From Apostichopus japonicus (Eukaryota; Echinodermata; Holothuroidea; Aspidochirotida; Stichopodidae), in assembly GCF_037975245.1 (NCBI RefSeq), contig NC_092567.1, positions 22,447,376 to 22,511,375 of the forward strand: a stretch of 64,000 nucleotides of DNA. The letters run 5' to 3'. The notes beneath the pieces are model-generated. The model worked only from the letters and a program-made list of their open reading frames with translations, did not search any database and had not been told where the DNA came from. Shown here piece after piece: positions 51,001-63,449 of the stretch (position 1 is the first letter of the stretch; each line of letters opens with the position of its first letter). The position numbers were made by a program, and so were the translations under genes.

Positions 51001-54000
51001 GACGATTCTTTTTGTGCGAGTCTTCACACCCTTAAACTATTATTTAAATAGTCAACAAAGGACTGACCGGGAAACCATTGAACAAATGGGAAAAATAGCA
51101 AAGACATTTATGGCTGGACCGAGATTCGAACCTGTGACATCTGGGCACCTTATATTTTTCCATACCCATTAACCCATAGAAATTTCAGCTTGGTCAGTGA
51201 GAGCTCATAGTGTTGCATCACTGAATCCAAGCCTTCCTTAACCTACCAGGAGATTTACTGCTGTGCTCTTTGAAGCCAATAAAAGTGGTAAAAAAAGGTT
51301 GCCTCAATGGTCCCAATTTTTGCACCACATGTACTCCCATTAATGCACTTCAGCAATCAGCATCCATTCCTCAAGAAGAGCATAATCATGTTATATTAAC
51401 CAGTAAACTTATCTGAAAAGATTTTCCTAGTGTTGCTTTTTGACAAATTCTCCTGGGCCAATTTATATCGTCTCCCTGTTGGGGGTATGCCATCTACAAT
51501 GAAGGAAAGTCTTATTTTTAATGCATCTTCTTTGGTTTATTTCCACAGAGGCTTCTTTCCAGTTGCTATTAATTTTTTAAGAAGGGTACCGGTGATAGGA
51601 ACAATTTTAAATTTACCAGGAATAAGTGGGGTAAGTTAAAACCATATTCATAAACCAAATGTCCATTTTGAAATGATTTTGCATGGTATGGTTTGGAAGG
51701 TTTAGAATGCATTTGCCATTTAGCGGTAGCTATGCTTAGATTTTAGGGTGTATGCTTTTATTTACTATGAATTTAAATTACTTACAACAGTCATTTGAAG
51801 TTGAAAAGAATCTGAGGTTTTAGGTAATTGTTATCTTTTGGGTTGTTGTCCATCATGGTAAGTTTTTTTTTTATTGTTTTGTCTTTTTTTCATTTCTTTT
51901 TTTTTATCTATATCTTCCTTCTTGAAGTTTTTCCCAAATTCATCCAACAACACAACCTAAGCAAAGCCTAACTGCCTAAGTGTAAGTGTTTTACCAGAAT
52001 ATGAAAAAGAATAGTTTAGAATGTTTTCATTTTATTCCGCAAGTAACTCAAAGAAAGGCTTCAAAAAACACTGCACCAGACTGTTTGCATATCTGATTTT
52101 ACAAGTTGATAGAAAATAGCCATTGCGTATTACCTTGACCACCAGTAAATTTTTAGTTGTAGGAATATGGTTGTGACTTCACAGACGCACGTTTTGTCCG
52201 GACTGTCCAATATATTTGCAAAGGTTCTGCCTTTTCGTAGTGTTATCATATTTCAGACCATTTACTAACATACATGTTTTGCCAAATTAATAAATACATC
52301 ACTGTGGTTTGTAATACAATTATTGTAGGAGTCATACAGGTACAATGAACTTTGTTAAGAGCATTACTGATGCTAAGAGCTAAATGAATGATCCACACAA
52401 ATGAGGGCGCTCTCATCATACTTCAAGTGAGTTATTCCTGATTTGTGACCTGAGCCAATGCTTGGTACAAAGATTGGACCAAACCAATATTGTTGTAGTC
52501 AGTTTTTATTTAGTCTGCAGTCTGAGACGTCTGGATAGGCAGGAAGCTTTTTGGGAGCCTTTTGTGAAAGCATAGTTTAAAACCTATAAGTAAAGCACAT
52601 ACAGAATGCATCTGTTCGGTGTTCTAGTGGATATGCAGTCTAACTGAGGGGTGCAGCTGTGGTTTATGGAAGCAGTGAATCTATGACATCACAACCATGT
52701 TTATAATGTTAAACATTTACATTGGTATGTGAGTACATGCTTGGGTGTAGTGTAGTGTTGTAGTATATCAAGTTATCTGCAGGAAGCATGAAGATACCTC
52801 TGAACTATTCTTTTTAGAGTCCTTTCTGTAGTTTTGTGTAACACCTTTATCAGTTGTCCCTTTTAAGCTGAACTAAAGCATGATGGACCAGCTTCTGCAC
52901 CAGTTCCTGTCAATATTTGTATAACGGTCACTTTAGGCTGACCGTTTGTCTTCGTATGTCCTTGTTCAGAGAAAGAAAGAAAGAATATAAATGGCAACAT
53001 TTCTATTGTCATTCTAGTTTTCATGAAATTCATTTTTCAAATGGGCTTCATATTCTTTGTACTTCTCCTTTAAGGTTAAAATTGATGATTAAATTGGTTC
53101 TTCAGTGCTGGCCTAAATCTCAATGTTTATCCTATGTTTTGTCAATTCTAATAACTCAACCCAAAGCATGTTCTGTTTGATTCATAGGGACAACAGAGCA
53201 CTATTGATGACATTTAACACCATTAGTTCTTTATTAAATTCTCAATGCATTGAAAACCTGTTATATGAGGGCATAAAAGTACAGTATTATGCAATACCAA
53301 TTGAGTTTTGTGTTGCATCTGGAGAACTAATCTAATGGTCTGTAAGTTAGACTAGTATTCCAGTCACTTTAATTGATGAACCACATATGTTTAAAGGTGA
53401 TATAGAAATACAAATATTCTGAGAATTATGAACCAACCTGGACTGACTTTGCCTAAAGCCATTCTTTAAAGGGTATCCATTAATGTACATATATAATATG
53501 GCTTGGTCAGGTGCCAAAAAAAATGCATCTTTTAAAAACCTGCAGTTAAATCTACTTGTTATATATAAATTAAGTAATTACTACAGATTAATATTTATCC
53601 AGAACTGGATTGTAATGCTTGTATGAGTGCTTGCTTTTTGCCTTGAAATAGAGAAATAAAATTTCATTTTATTGTATTTTGTTTTGTTTAAGCTGCTAAT
53701 TTTGTTTGTAATGTAGCATTTTTCAATCTTTATTTTCCACTGAAAATAATGCAAACGTGACGCATGAGAAGTATTCTTGGTTTGTTGCACTAAATGAACC
53801 TCAATGCATTTTGATGCCTCGCAGTGGACTGTTTCTTTGGAAAAAAATTTGTCAGCACTTATTTTAGACCTGCAATGCCTGCATCTATAGCCAATTCCTA
53901 ATATTGTTTACATATAGCAATTAGGGCAGAATTTGTAGTTGTCAAGAATGGGCAAGGCTAATCACCACTTAACATGCCCATTTATGGGAAAGAATACATT

Positions 54001-54314
54001 TGTTATTGCATTTGTTTGGAATATATGAGAATAGCTTCAAATAGCTCAAAAACAAGGATTGCCCTAGTTTGCTAACTTTCACAAGAAAGTGTGTTCTCTT
54101 GTCACAGTATATCTTTCATGTGCCATTTGGAATAGTCGTAGGTCGAATATTTTGATTTTTTTTTTCATTTTAAGAATTAACAGACTGCCAACAAATCTGT
54201 GCTGTGCAATTCTATTTCCATGGCAACAGCTGTTTCCATCAATCTCCGCTTTTCCTCTCTGTTTCTTCGTTTCAGTTTGTCGCCCGATTTGAAGATACTC
54301 ATCAGATGGTTTAA
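47978..54314 (+). CDS. GOLT1: Golgi transport protein 1 (GOLT1/Got1), complete five-exon coding region
   Basis: Joining 47978-48002, 48783-48874, 50351-50529, 51549-51630 and 54276-54314 gives 138 codons, the same length as vertebrate GOLT1B. All four introns have GT/AG ends and keep the frame. Got1 proteins are small four-pass membrane proteins of the Golgi and ER that act in vesicle traffic and fusion. The sequence shows the family pattern: MIEVTDTQ-KIGIGLAAFG, then FDRGLLAIGN, GLAFVIGLERTFRFFF, VVLVGWPMVGM, YGFFLLFRGFFPV, FLRRVPVIGT and NLPGISGF, ending in MV. Hydrophobic segments lie at about residues 10-30, 40-57, 67-87 and 91-110. The ATG is supported by an in-frame stop 24 bases upstream and an A at -3. 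Intron 3 carries a MITE and a SINE head. Which of the vertebrate paralogues it matches best is not settled. Confidence 0.96.
48783..48874 (+). CDS. GOLT1: GOLT1 exon 2
   Basis: The exon follows the acceptor TTCTTCCCTCTTCAG and ends AAT then GTGAGT. It encodes the rest of K9, then IGIGLAAFGGFFLF and LGVVLLFDRGLLAIGN, the first membrane segment and loop. It has 92 bases and ends in phase 0. Confidence 0.95.
50351..50529 (+). CDS. GOLT1: GOLT1 exon 3
   Basis: The exon follows the acceptor CTTCTTTGGTAG and ends TTCAG then GTAAGT. It encodes 59 codons from ILFISGLAFVIGLERTFRFF to ETYGFFLLF plus two bases of an arginine codon. It carries the most conserved block of the family (GLAFVIGLERTFRFF) and the GWP turn. 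Confidence 0.96.
50665..51035. mobile_element. 371-bp MITE flanked by TTAA, in GOLT1 intron 3
   Basis: The left end reads TTAA-AGGCATTGAAGACTCG and the right end, on the opposite strand, TTAA-GGGTGTGAAGACTCG. After TTAA about 12 of 15 bases agree, and similarity continues through CGC-CAAA. A TTAA target and paired termini suggest a piggyBac-like element, but TTAA could also be part of the termini. No transposase is encoded. It lies between exons 3 and 4, with the left end 136 bases after exon 3, and does not touch the splice sites. Confidence 0.7.
51036..51190 (-). mobile_element. tRNA-derived SINE head, directly next to the MITE
   Basis: On the minus strand TGGGTTAATGGGTATGG (51176-51160) fits an A box, and GGTTCGAATCT (51132-51122) is an excellent B box followed by CGGTCCAGCCA. 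The spacing of 44 bases is tRNA-like. The stretch between the boxes does not form a normal anticodon arm, so this is a SINE or tRNA relic rather than a functional tRNA. The body probably runs down towards 51036 and abuts the TTAA-flanked MITE. Confidence 0.55.
51549..51630 (+). CDS. GOLT1: GOLT1 exon 4
   Basis: The exon follows the acceptor TATTTCCACAG and ends GGG then GTAAGT. It completes the arginine codon and encodes GFFPVAINFLRRVPV and IGTILNLPGISG, the last membrane segment and the start of the cytosolic tail. It ends in phase 0. Confidence 0.95.
51631..54275 (+). other. GOLT1 intron 4
   Basis: This is the longest intron of the gene, 2645 bases, opening GTAAGT and closing TTTCAG. It is AT-rich. 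No other exon or delimited mobile element is recognised in it. Confidence 0.8.
54276..54314 (+). CDS. GOLT1: GOLT1 exon 5 (coding end)
   Basis: After a strong pyrimidine tract and TTCGTTTCAG the frame reads FVARFEDTHQMV and stops at TAA 54312-54314. Vertebrate GOLT1B ends with a similar short tail beginning FVDK and closing in MV. The match is short, but position, phase, acceptor and total length of 138 agree. Confidence 0.9.
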   Translation, partial: FVARFEDTHQMV

Positions 54315-55750
54315 CCTTCCAGTCAGGGTCAGAGGTCAAGTCACTGGACATTTCCTGGTGCACTCGCAAGAAGAGAAGGGACATCTTGTTTGCTCAAAGA
54401 AGTTTTACTCTTCAACCTGTTGTAGTGTATAGCTGTACAGAGAGTAAGGAGATATTTCTCTGTTCCCATCTCTCTCCGGGAAATGACTTTCGGGTTCCCA
54501 AAGCCTCTTGTTAAATTTGTATTTTGCATCGTATTGCTTCACATCTTGGTGATACCATCTAGGGGTGTCAGTAGCGAGGGTCGGGACCCGACGACATGCA
54601 CGAGACTGGGGCCATTTATTCAAGTCATCTTTTTTTTTGGTCTCATGTATTTTTTTAATTGATTCATACAATAATCTTCATCCTCATATTTTCCGGTGCC
54701 CATAATTGACCCACGGGCGCCAAAGGCTTAAGCCCCCCCTCTCCTCTAGCCAGGCCTGATACGGTTCTCAAGAAAGAGAAGGCACATGCAAACATCTGTT
54801 ATTTCTAGCTTGCCGGCTTGGCAGCAGGAAAGCAAAACATGTTGTAGCTCGTCAAGAAAACCGAATAAGGGTGAAATATCGACTGGGAGGTGCATGCATG
54901 ACGATGTATTTAAACATGATCCAAAGAAGGTGCGTTTAGGGACGTCATTTGGTTCTTTGTAAGAGTTGATCAAATTCTTTATCATTTTCTCTGTAAATCT
55001 TACCCAAAAAATAATGATTGACTTTTTCAGAGAAATGATGATTTTGGAAACTCTCAAAACTGAAGTGGGAAGCATCAATTTTTCACCATTTATTTTCATG
55101 AAACATTAACTTTAATCAAACCTGTTGTGGTGGAGCCAAAAAGTAGAAAAAATTAAACACATTCTGGTTTCTTGTACTTATCTGGAATTATATCATTTTT
55201 ACCCTTTTTGTTTTGTTAACAATGCCTTTGAAAATGATCATACTACTCTCAATTTTCCCTTTTCATGAAATTCACCTTCATGTTTGGTTTTTTTCTCCAA
55301 AATTTGTTGTTTATTCTACAAAATTGTAGTTCTCTTTCTTTTCTTTCTTATCAAATTCAACTTGAATAAATCTTCTTGTCAACGAAGGTAGTACATGTGG
55401 CACGACCACCACCCCGCACCCCCCCCCCACCCATTCACATTTGCCTGGCATTTGTCTAAATTTCTCTGCACAATAACTAACAATGATAAACATAAGACAT
55501 TCAAAAGTAAAAAGTACAACAAAGCATTCCTTTTATGCACTCTGTGTACCTAGAGAGCAATACAATTTATTTCCTGTTTTTTTTCACTGGCAAGGTTTGA
55601 CCTCATTTTTCGAGCATTTGTTGTGGAAATCATTGTAAGAATTTTATTCCCTTGAGGGCCTGTGCTTCTTACGAACAATCACTTTTTTCCCCTCCTTCAT
55701 TTTTCAAGTCTTTGTAAATGAAATTCTGTATGCATTTTCTAAAGAATAAA
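54315..55750 (+). other. GOLT1: Probable GOLT1 3' UTR with candidate poly(A) signals
   Basis: After the stop there are AATAAA hexamers at 55365-55370 and 55745-55750, either of which could end the transcript. No other exon is recognised. The extent is inferred only from the signals. Confidence 0.35.
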
Positions 55751-58700
55751 ACTATTTCATTGAATAGGTTTTGGCCTATGGGGGGAGAGAGTTAATCTCG
55801 CGTGAAACAATGCATGGTGTTCTTTTCATAACTGAGGCCCTTTGAGAAAATATATGTCCGAGGGAAATCTGAGGAGAAGTATGATGACTTTTCTTAGACT
55901 TTAGAAGAAAGATAAAAAAAAAATGCTAACACAGATCCTACCACAATCAGACTGTTAGACCTTGATCTAGCTGAAGATTTATCAAAAGAGATTTCTGTAG
56001 TTAAAAACTGAAATAAAAGGGGTAAGATCTTACTTAATACAGTAGTGTTTTTAGGTGGAACACTCATTTGGAAATTGTGTCACAGTAAATGTACCTTTTG
56101 TCCATTCTGGGTGGGGAAAAAACCTAGATGAAAAGAACATTTCACTGAGGAATAAAATGGTAGAGATTATTCTTAAAATGAAATTATTAGTGAATCTTTA
56201 TGATAATATAGCATTGAAGTGAATGGCTAAAGTTCATTTCTCTGGGGGATGGGGGGGGGGTGTATCTTCTTCTGCCTTGGTTATGAATCTAAAACGTTTG
56301 TGATATATTGTTGATGGTAAGTTCCATTTCAATACATTTATCGTTCTGCTTCTTTGTGTTGGGAGAGGGTGGTGGGGGGGGGTGTTAAATTGTTCAAAAC
56401 GTATATCAAATATGTAAAAGGGAGATTTCATGGTAGTTCAATTTATTGGCAAAGAAAAAACAAAGAATGATAGGAAGATGCTTACATATTGTATAAGTAA
56501 ATGAATAACAGAAAACTTGACTGAGAAATATTAGACAATGAAAAAAAGAGCAAAGTAATTTATGGTTAGAATGGGGTTGGAATGAGTGACCTCTGGATTA
56601 AAAGGTTTTCATTGTGTGGCTAAGAAACCTGTGACTTCATATTTGTCGAAGTTGGTAGGTGATGTAATAATATTTATCTTGAGTGCATGGTTAACAACAA
56701 GATTATATATATTTATTTTAAAACTCATTTACTCATGACAGTATTTTGTCACGTTCCATTGTAACTGATGTCGGCAAAAATTTTATATTGACGTATCGCG
56801 CATGTTGAACTGGTAGTAGTATTTTTCGACGACCTTGCAGTTTCCTGACGTCACAAATCTCTCGTCGTTAATTGGTGCTTTGCTATAGTAGTAAAAGAAC
56901 CACGCGGTAGGAGTCGTTCGCTCGAATGCTTTCGATCATAGCAATTGATGATCGTCAAACGTTGTTGTTACACGTCGAATGTTGAAACGCGGTTCATTCT
57001 TAATGTGAACAGTTGCCGTAATTATGTTGTAATATTATGCCGTTATGACAAAGACCGGCAACTAGTTAGTGTTCGGTAATATCATGTACTACTACCGTTG
57101 AGTTAACTGGTAAGACATTAATCAGCCCTTCGTGTCTGCTTTTTCGAAAACAATTGGAACTGAACATGGTAGGGTGGGGGGTGGGAGTGGTTCAGGTTGG
57201 CAATTTGGTTTCACTCCTCCGCCTCTATTGTTTACTAGACAATAAAAACAAACGTGCGAAGTCTATCATCTTATACGGCAGTTGTGTGTGGCCTTGTTAT
57301 AATGAATAACGTAATATAGTGATATAATGTCAAAGGTCATTTGGGAATAAACTTCCAAACTTGGTAACATGTATGATACTGAAAACTACAACGATTCAAT
57401 TCTACCTTCCCAAAATGACGTCACCAAATTGAAGAACTTTGAGTTAATAGTATGAGTATTAATATTTATGATGATTATATTGCACCAGCGATACGTGAGT
57501 TTTGAAAGGAGACGGGGTAGGGGGTTGGGAGGGGTGGGTGGAGATATGGTACCAAACGTCAGATCAGTGGTGCAGGGTGTTTCTCTTTAAATGTAAAATT
57601 TATCATTTTATCCTGAGTATTTTGTTGTGTCAGTGAAATGTTTTTTTTTTTTGTGTTCAGGACTGAACTGTAAAACATTCGTTTCTTGTTTAAGAGAAAC
57701 GGGGAGAAAGAAAGAAAGTAAGTAAAACAATTAATTACTTTGTTTCGCCATTGTTTTGTTTTTGTCAATATAAAAAAGAAATTGCATTGCATAGTATAAA
57801 ATGACCAAAACCATAATACATATTGTGTAAATTAGATACCAATATATATATTAGCACGTTCACTTGCTAAATCTTTGGAAATTATTCGTGATGATAAATG
57901 TAATATTAAGAAAGGTAACTACGGAAGAAAGCATAGTAATATATTTACAATACCCTGTGACACTGTACCAGAATATTTCCGAAACTCTTAGTACGTTTGA
58001 CCCCTCCCCCACTCTCGATCTCAAGGCCACCCCCCCAAGGGAACTTTGGTTGTGTTGATAACTACCACATAATTATACCATTTGTTTCTACAACAATTTC
58101 TCTGGTCTAAAATGGTATGTTAATTTGTGTATGGAAACTCAGGACCGTTATACCCTCTCCCCCTAAATTTCCCCTCCCCTAAATTAATATCTGAAGTTTG
58201 CATATCTAGGTGACCCCCCCCCCCCTTCCCTCCCCTCCAAGAAAACAGAACAACACTTGAAATAATCTTTCTCGCTGTTCGTCACAAGTTATACAATTGT
58301 ATGAACAATGAAACCGAAAGGGAGACACCGGAGAGGCGGGGCAGGTTAATATCGAGAATGTTTTGATGCAACAAATCTATGTTGCCGCCTCCATACTCTA
58401 GGTGTTGTGAACATTATCGAGCTAAAATTAGATATTTTCAATTTCGCTTTCTTCATAGAATCATATATAGGTACAAATATGCATTTACTTTCCGCGAAGA
58501 AAAGTAGAGTCCTTTGTATAGCTTTTGTAAAGCTTAAGTCGAAAATTTAGACCATTGATTTGGAGTATAACCTTTTATCTGAGTAATATCACTTTGGGAG
58601 ACAATTTTTCCTCTCCAAGAGGAATTTTTTCTTCTTCTTTGGCTATAACTTAATAGCCAACCACCCCTTGAACTTTATCATCCTCCTCCACTGTCACTAA

Positions 58701-61700
58701 TTGGTTAACTTTTCTTAGTTGTCGGATAGATAAATCTAAGCCAAATGTTCATCAGTTTTACAATAAATTGAAATTTATCATGAAGGTAAAAAGTTATATT
58801 TGCTCTAAGAAAACCACATCTCGTAAACGTATTAAAAAATAAGCTGCAATTTGTACATTGCCTGTCTTTTAGATTAAATTTAGAGCATTAATTTGTATTT
58901 CGTCGCACATTCTCGTTTCGTTACTGATATTATTTTTCTGTTTATATTTTCATTGAGTTTAGTTGAATAAATGATTGGGAGGGGGGGGGGGAGGGGGATC
59001 GTACTAAAAAGTTGTTAAAAGTAGGAGAACACAATTCAGCTTGATTCAGTGATAGTCATTTTTCGAATTTGGAATTTAATAGCTTTTGCTTGAATTTGAA
59101 GCATTAATGAAGCATTGTTTTAACTTTGAAGAGCCATTGAGGATAATCGTGATATGTTTAGTGTACATGAAGCTAACTCATGTGACTCAGTTCACTACAT
59201 TATAATCTACTCTTAGTTCATATTTACTTCTCATTCACCCAGATGTCATCGAGCAAGAAGCATGATACATCCTTCGTTGGAATATTGCCTTGCTCGGCTT
59301 ACATGTCTCAACGACCCAGCAGGTCACTCGGGTGCTAACAATTTCAAAATTGTCACATTGCAACTTTAATTATTGTAGCCAAGTTAATATATAGCTGAAA
59401 ATTTGGGGTTACAGTGTAATCTCGTTGTGTGTAGCACTATACAAATCTGAGTGCTTCCTCTTTCACCCTTTCTCCCCCCCCCTTTTTCTTTGTTGTTGCA
59501 TAATTTCCGCTAATTAGTTTCGCATTTGACAAGCACTTTTGTTTATCAGTATTCAGTTCACTGATAGCGCCCTGACTTTATTTGGTATCACACGACTAAA
59601 AGCAAAGACGTTGACACAGTCCAGTTAACTATTTCTTTCGCCAGTTAAAAAAAAAACATTATAAAAATCGTACAGGCGTCCTTGTGACGTAGAAGGGGGT
59701 AGGGAGGAAAAAAGGTTCCATTCAAGTCTGACTTGAAATCGGCGTTGTCGGCTAAGTCTATTTAAAACCAATTTTAAAATCTTAAAGAAGATATGAAAGA
59801 AAGAAAAATAGTAACTTTGAAAGGTCATCAGTAACCCTCTCCCCCACCCCACCCCCCCACCTCCACCCGCCATTAAATTTCCAGCAGGAAGAAAACTGCT
59901 TATATTTACCCTATAGATGTTTCGCAGACATCGAGGGATGCGAAACTAGGGAAAGACAAAACCCTGTAAGGTTGGCAGTGGTACCTATAATTGACAATGG
60001 TTGATCATTAATTTTAATATTGAGCATATTTCTTTGGAGGGGAAGAGGAGCTAGAAGGGGATGGGCTGGGCAGTACAGATGACATTGACAGGTGGGTAGG
60101 AAGGCTTCCAATAACTGGGGGGGGCACAACATCAGAGGGGCACTTTCTCATTCCATAACCACCACTGGTTATACTATAAGCCGATAAACACCGGCCAAAT
60201 CACTTAAATATATACGATGTGTTAGTATGCTATCAATACTTTATATATATATTGTTTATTGTTAACCGTGCTACAAAAAGATATGGGATGCCACTTTAAA
60301 AATAGCATGTACAGACTAAAAATAAATAATTAAAATAAAATATTATAATCAATAAAGGCTTAAGATATCCAAAAGACAGTTCTTCATCAAAGGGGCACAT
60401 TTTATTTGCCAGTAAGGCACATTTGCTATTTTGGAGGAAAAAAGTGGAGGGGGGGGGGGCACGTGCCCACAGTGCCCGGCTCCTACCCCCTAGACTTTGA
60501 GATACCGTTACTAGTAATTAAAACTATCAAAGTATATAGTACTAGAAAATAAGTAAATGAAAATATCATACAACAACAACAACAAGTCATGCAAGTAACC
60601 GCCGTCCTACATGAATCTGATAAATACGAAATATGGAGTACTTGAGTAAAAACCAACCAGCATGTAAACGTGTGAGGTTGAATTGGAGAGGGTTGGGGGT
60701 GGGGGTAGGGCGTTGGTTTGCTGGGTTCTAGATGACCGTGAGAAGGGAGAACAACAGGTTCACCAGGGTAAAGTAATTTATAGTACACCGAGTGGAAAAC
60801 TCGTTATACAATACGACCAAAACAATTATCTATATTTGGACTGGGTTTTTTTACTCGCCTTCTCGGAACCGTATCACGTGATCTCTAAACTCAGTATGCA
60901 AATATAATATGTATGGTGCTCAAAAATTGGAATATTCAAACTCAAGGGTCAAAAAGAAACCTATGATTATGAGTACGAGCAACCACTCACAAAGGGCGCT
61001 AATCTTGATCATCTGTGGAAGAAGAAAAAAAAACAAAGGAAAAAACGAAATCAAAATTGCAAGTGTTGAAAGCGAAACAAGATTTGTATTATTCTTTACG
61101 CAAATATCCGTTATAATAATGTTTGTGTATGTCATAGAAGAGTGTATTACACAGAAGTACAACGAAAAACAAACCTTACCTCATTAACAACTTTCTATAC
61201 ATATGATATATGTCAGACATGTTTACATTCAACTCATAGTGTTCGTATGCATGTAAGTGAGAAAAAAAAATGTCAGCATGTCATTCCAACTTATCCGCAC
61301 ACAAATTTCCTTAAGTAAAAAACAAACAGATTTACACAAACCTAAGTCACAAATATTCTAAAGGTATGTATAAGTGACAACAGTTTTGCATATACAACTC
61401 AAAGCTAAAAGTTCACAGCAGATGATGACTATAATTTCTGTATATGAAATGTTGTTTACGTCCCAAATATATTAGAAATGCAAGTCTTTACGATTTCATA
61501 ATATTAGTCATGAATATGAATATGTAAGCAAGCGGTTCTCCATTGTAAATTTAAAAAAAAAAAAAATTGCGAGTGAAGATTATTTTCATGGTATAGTAAC
61601 AATACACATATAGCTCGTCAACAAAAGTCACCATTATATTTGTAACACAACTATCTATGCAATATATATAGCTCAAGAAACGTATCTATGTGCAGACTGT

Positions 61701-62628
61701 TTAAAGTATTATGGTACACGACTCCCAAAAACGAGAGCCACCGGAAAAACTTTCACTTGGTCACGGGATATTGCCAGATGTAGAATAATTTATATAAAGT
61801 TTTCGCAGCTGCATGCCGTTGAAGATTAACTAAGTGATAAAGTTATTTCGTTTTAAAGTACGTATAGTCCAAGCTAGTTTTCATGCATTTCTGGGGATCA
61901 GTTCTGAGGTGTGCAGATCAGGTTGGGGTGTGGCTTAGTCCTATTTGAAGGTTCGGGTCGTGGGCCTAAAACTTTGCGGATAGAAACCTTAGAACTATCT
62001 GCAGTGTACAAATGACCACTGCCAGTTGTTAAGTAGAAACTATCTTTAACACTGTTCGCTTGTATATGTCTGTAGTCACAGGTGTTTCAAGCAGACAATT
62101 GTAGAAATCATTCGTTCTAAACCTGTCTGCATACCGTAGATACAAACGCAAACATGTTCACTAAAACTTCATACATGAGAAATGGCCTCAGCTTCAACAT
62201 CATCGGGCTGAGATCAGAAAAAGTTTGTTTTTTCTCTGTTCGAGATGGCACAAGCAGGCTTATTCTGACTAACAAGACAGTATGTTAAGAGTCAGTAAAA
62301 TGTTGACTCACTCGTTCGGCTCTTACAGTCTCCAAAGTTTCAACAAACTTTAGAGAACCAAAAAAAAAAGCGTCATTTGTTTTGATTATATTTTTCGAGA
62401 TGCACGCTAATATTGTATACTTACTGCTTTTTGCGGTTTGTGACGACCAAAGTACCAAAACAATATGTATCCTGAAACACAAGAAACGAATAGAGAGAAA
62501 AGAAGAAGTAAATAACAAACAAACAAAAATAATTATTATATTTGTATCATGGTTGTTGTTGGGGGAGCATACGTAACGTTACCAGTATCACATTTTGGAC
62601 CGAAAGTTGGGGATCTGGGTCCCGCCGG
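55751..62628. other. Intergenic or DRAM-like-gene intronic stretch
   Basis: No exon is firmly recognised on either strand, though further minus-strand exons of the DRAM-like gene may lie here. A CpG-richer segment spans 56760-57075 and contains a CRE palindrome TGACGTCA (56846-56853). G- or C-runs lie at 56250, 56370, 58215, 58980 and 60449. The last is followed by GCACGTGCCC, as in the MITE at 62629. Confidence 0.4.
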
Positions 62629-63176
62629 CAGTGGCGCAGCTAGAGGTTTTGGCACCCGGGTGCAAGAGTAGAAAATTGCGCCCCCACCCCCACAATACTG
62701 AAAGAAAACTAAATTGTGCGCGAAGCGAGCGAAAATTGTTGGTTATATTTTTTTGGGCAAGTCGTTACAGCCCCCCCCCCCCAAAAAAAAATATCCTACG
62801 CCTATGATATTTCCACCTTTTGAAATCTACTGCCTTGGAACTGTATGGGCTACTGAAATATCCGAAATTTCCGTGACATGTAGTCATTACAGAATACAGA
62901 ACAGAATATAAAAAAAGAAGAGAAAAAACGGTCGAAATGGACTGAAAAGAAATCACAATCTATAAATTTGCTAACAAAAACAACAACATTTAGTTCAGAT
63001 TCTTATTAGTAACTGGAAAATATTACTGTCTGACGATATACATCAATTCGTCATGTTTTTCTCAAAAGTGATAATTTTTTACTCTCATTCTCCCATTTCA
63101 GCGCCCCCCCCCGAACCCGGTGCCCGGGCACGTGCCCTCTCTTGACACCCCCCCCCCTTCCTTAGCTGCGTCACTG
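62629..63176. mobile_element. 548-bp hAT-like MITE with CAGTGGCGCAGC termini
   Basis: The left end CAGTGGCGCAGCTA and the right end, on the opposite strand, CAGTGACGCAGCTA differ at one base of 14. Flanking 8-mers CCCGCCGG (62621-62628) and TCTGCAGG (63177-63184) agree at five of eight positions, and two of the three differences look like decay (CpG to TpG, and C to T). This suggests an old 8-bp hAT duplication. CACCCGGGTGC lies near the left end and GTGCCCGGGCACGTGCCC near the right, with poly-C runs inside, a structure common in such elements in invertebrates. No protein is encoded. Confidence 0.75.
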
Positions 63177-63259
63177 TCTGCAGGGTTACGAGGGTCATTT
63201 ACGCATTCTCCACCTTCACCTCAAGAAAGTGAAGAGGACCCTGGATCTTCATGACTTAC

Positions 63260-63449
63260 CAAGTAATACAAAGACAAACAGAACCAGGAAAAGGCATCTG
63301 AGGGCGAATGGTACCCACTTGTCATCGTTCTTGGAGGCCTCTTTGTAAGCAAACCAGGACAAGATACCACAATAGACCAGGGAACCACCAAAGAACATTA
63401 TGGCTCCACCACAATGGATAAAGAATGGTATCTTGTTTTTCTTAATGGC
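63260..63449 (-). CDS. Internal exon of a DRAM/TMEM150-family membrane protein
   Basis: On the minus strand the exon follows ...GTTATAAACAG (AG at 63451-63450) and ends ...TTACTTG before GTAAGT (GT at 63259-63258). It encodes 63 codons plus one base: AIKKNKIPFFIHCGGAIMFF, GGSLVYCGILSWFAYKEASK, NDDKWVPFALRCLFLV and LFVFVLL. It has two likely membrane helices with a polar loop between them. The pattern H-x-G-G-A, then G-x-x-Y, then S-x-x-x-Y-K and a W...R-x-x-L helix fits the Frag1/DRAM/Sfk1 family. That family includes DRAM1/2 (lysosomal regulators of autophagy) and TMEM150 proteins (plasma membrane). The remaining exons are not found; upstream ones should lie past 64000. The family call is likely, the subfamily open. 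Confidence 0.65.

Noticed and set aside
42315-51190. tRNA genes at the two B-box sites
   Set aside because: No cloverleaf or plausible anticodon arm could be formed. They fit SINE heads better.
54746-55099. 117-codon minus-strand frame behind GOLT1
   Set aside because: It lies in the probable GOLT1 3' UTR, antisense, with no domain.
62150-62300. Candidate last exon of the DRAM-like gene on the minus strand (frame with KKQTFSDLSPMMLKLRP)
   Set aside because: No similarity to the family C-terminus could be argued, and the splice sites are unclear.
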